Of a stretch of DNA of 13,563 nucleotides, positions 13,388 through 13,563 are shown one piece after another (positions within the stretch are counted from its first letter, which is position 1; every line of letters begins with the position of its first letter). This DNA is from Streptomyces sp. WM4235 (GTDB lineage: Bacteria; Actinomycetota; Actinomycetes; Streptomycetales; Streptomycetaceae): assembly GCF_001279725.1 (NCBI RefSeq), contig NZ_LGDE01000018.1, positions 1 through 13,563 on the forward strand, given 5' to 3'. The notes below the pieces were generated by a model that saw nothing but the letters and a program-made list of their open reading frames with translations, did no database searches and was not told where the DNA came from. The translations under genes and the position numbers were made by a program.

Positions 13388-13437
13388 GCCGGCCACGGGC
13401 CGCGCCGGCGCCCTTGGCGGTACGGCCCGTGGCCGGC
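13388..13437. terminator. Strong hairpin, possible terminator for a gene to the right
   Basis: A perfect 15-bp stem (13388-13402 with 13423-13437; left arm GCCGGCCACGGGCCG) encloses a 20-nt loop holding an inner CGCC/GGCG pair. It lies upstream of the direct repeats, so it more likely ends a transcript entering from the right than acts on the carotenoid oxygenase. Confidence 0.5.
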
Positions 13438-13495
13438 AGGGGTACGTGCCGCGAGGGCCGGGTAGGTCAAGGCCGCGACGCGCGGGGGCCGTCGG

Positions 13496-13563
13496 GTGGG
13501 GCGGGGGGCACGGATGGGGGGGAAAGCGCGGGGGGGGGGGGGGCGGGGCCTTTGGGGGGGGGG
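13496..13563. other. Low-complexity poly-G end of sequence
   Basis: The last bases are almost entirely G, with runs of 7 to 14, and carry no ORF. This looks like a contig end with unreliable base calls rather than biology. Confidence 0.7.

Noticed and set aside
11771..13465. Long frames antisense to, or in another frame of, the carotenoid oxygenase
   Set aside because: The minus-strand 476-aa frame has all four iron-binding histidines and a ribosome site; the others are shadows.
1..13563. CRISPR arrays, insertion sequences, transposases, rRNA
   Set aside because: No spacer-repeat pattern, transposase motif, terminal inverted repeats or rRNA sequence was seen.

Overview
The window is about 13.6 kb of very GC-rich actinomycete DNA, most likely from the chromosome of a Streptomyces species. 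The signs are extreme G/C at third codon positions, a chitinase preceded by a DasR-type (dre) element and carrying a rare TTA leucine codon, Streptomyces-type promoters, many small lineage-specific proteins, and mostly short intergenic gaps. The right edge ends in low-complexity poly-G and looks like a contig end.

Layout from left to right. (1) 1-1113, minus strand: a MarR-family regulator followed 36 nt later by a DHA2 (EmrB/QacA-like) drug exporter that runs off the left edge. Two matching TTGC-N5-GCAA palindromes lie just upstream of marR. (2) 1462-2641, minus strand: a secreted GH18 chitinase with a recognisable promoter and dre site. (3) 2852-8620: a plus-strand PAS-PAS-LuxR regulator converges on a tight three-gene minus-strand operon. 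The operon encodes an ATP-grasp ligase, a 666-aa phosphohistidine/ATP-binding phosphotransferase with a permuted domain order, and an MFS transporter. (4) 9187-11309: small conserved-looking genes (an unidentified leucine-rich ORF, a Cys-containing small protein, a VOC/glyoxalase-like protein, a small tail-anchored membrane protein) separated by hairpins and a 15-bp minisatellite, then an aberrant tRNA-Gly(UCC). (5) 11551-13282, minus strand: a carotenoid oxygenase followed by a GIY-YIG-like ORF that seems to lack its N-terminus. The last 280 bp hold two direct repeats at 21-bp spacing, a 15-bp perfect stem and poly-G.

The part most likely to be a little-described system is the operon at 3928-8620. 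An ATP-grasp enzyme normally joins a carboxylate to an amine through an acyl-phosphate. The second enzyme combines a PEP-utiliser type swivelling His domain (His244) with a C-terminal PPDK_N-type ATP-binding domain. That order resembles plant glucan water dikinase rather than PEP synthase, and no PEP-binding barrel is present. With an MFS exporter and a PAS-LuxR regulator alongside, a small pathway that makes, phosphorylates and exports a peptide-like or other small metabolite is plausible. The substrate cannot be read from the sequence.

The other possible surprise is the tRNA-Gly. It has perfect acceptor, D and anticodon stems and an encoded CCA, but a bulged T-stem and changes at both partners of the conserved 18-55 contact.
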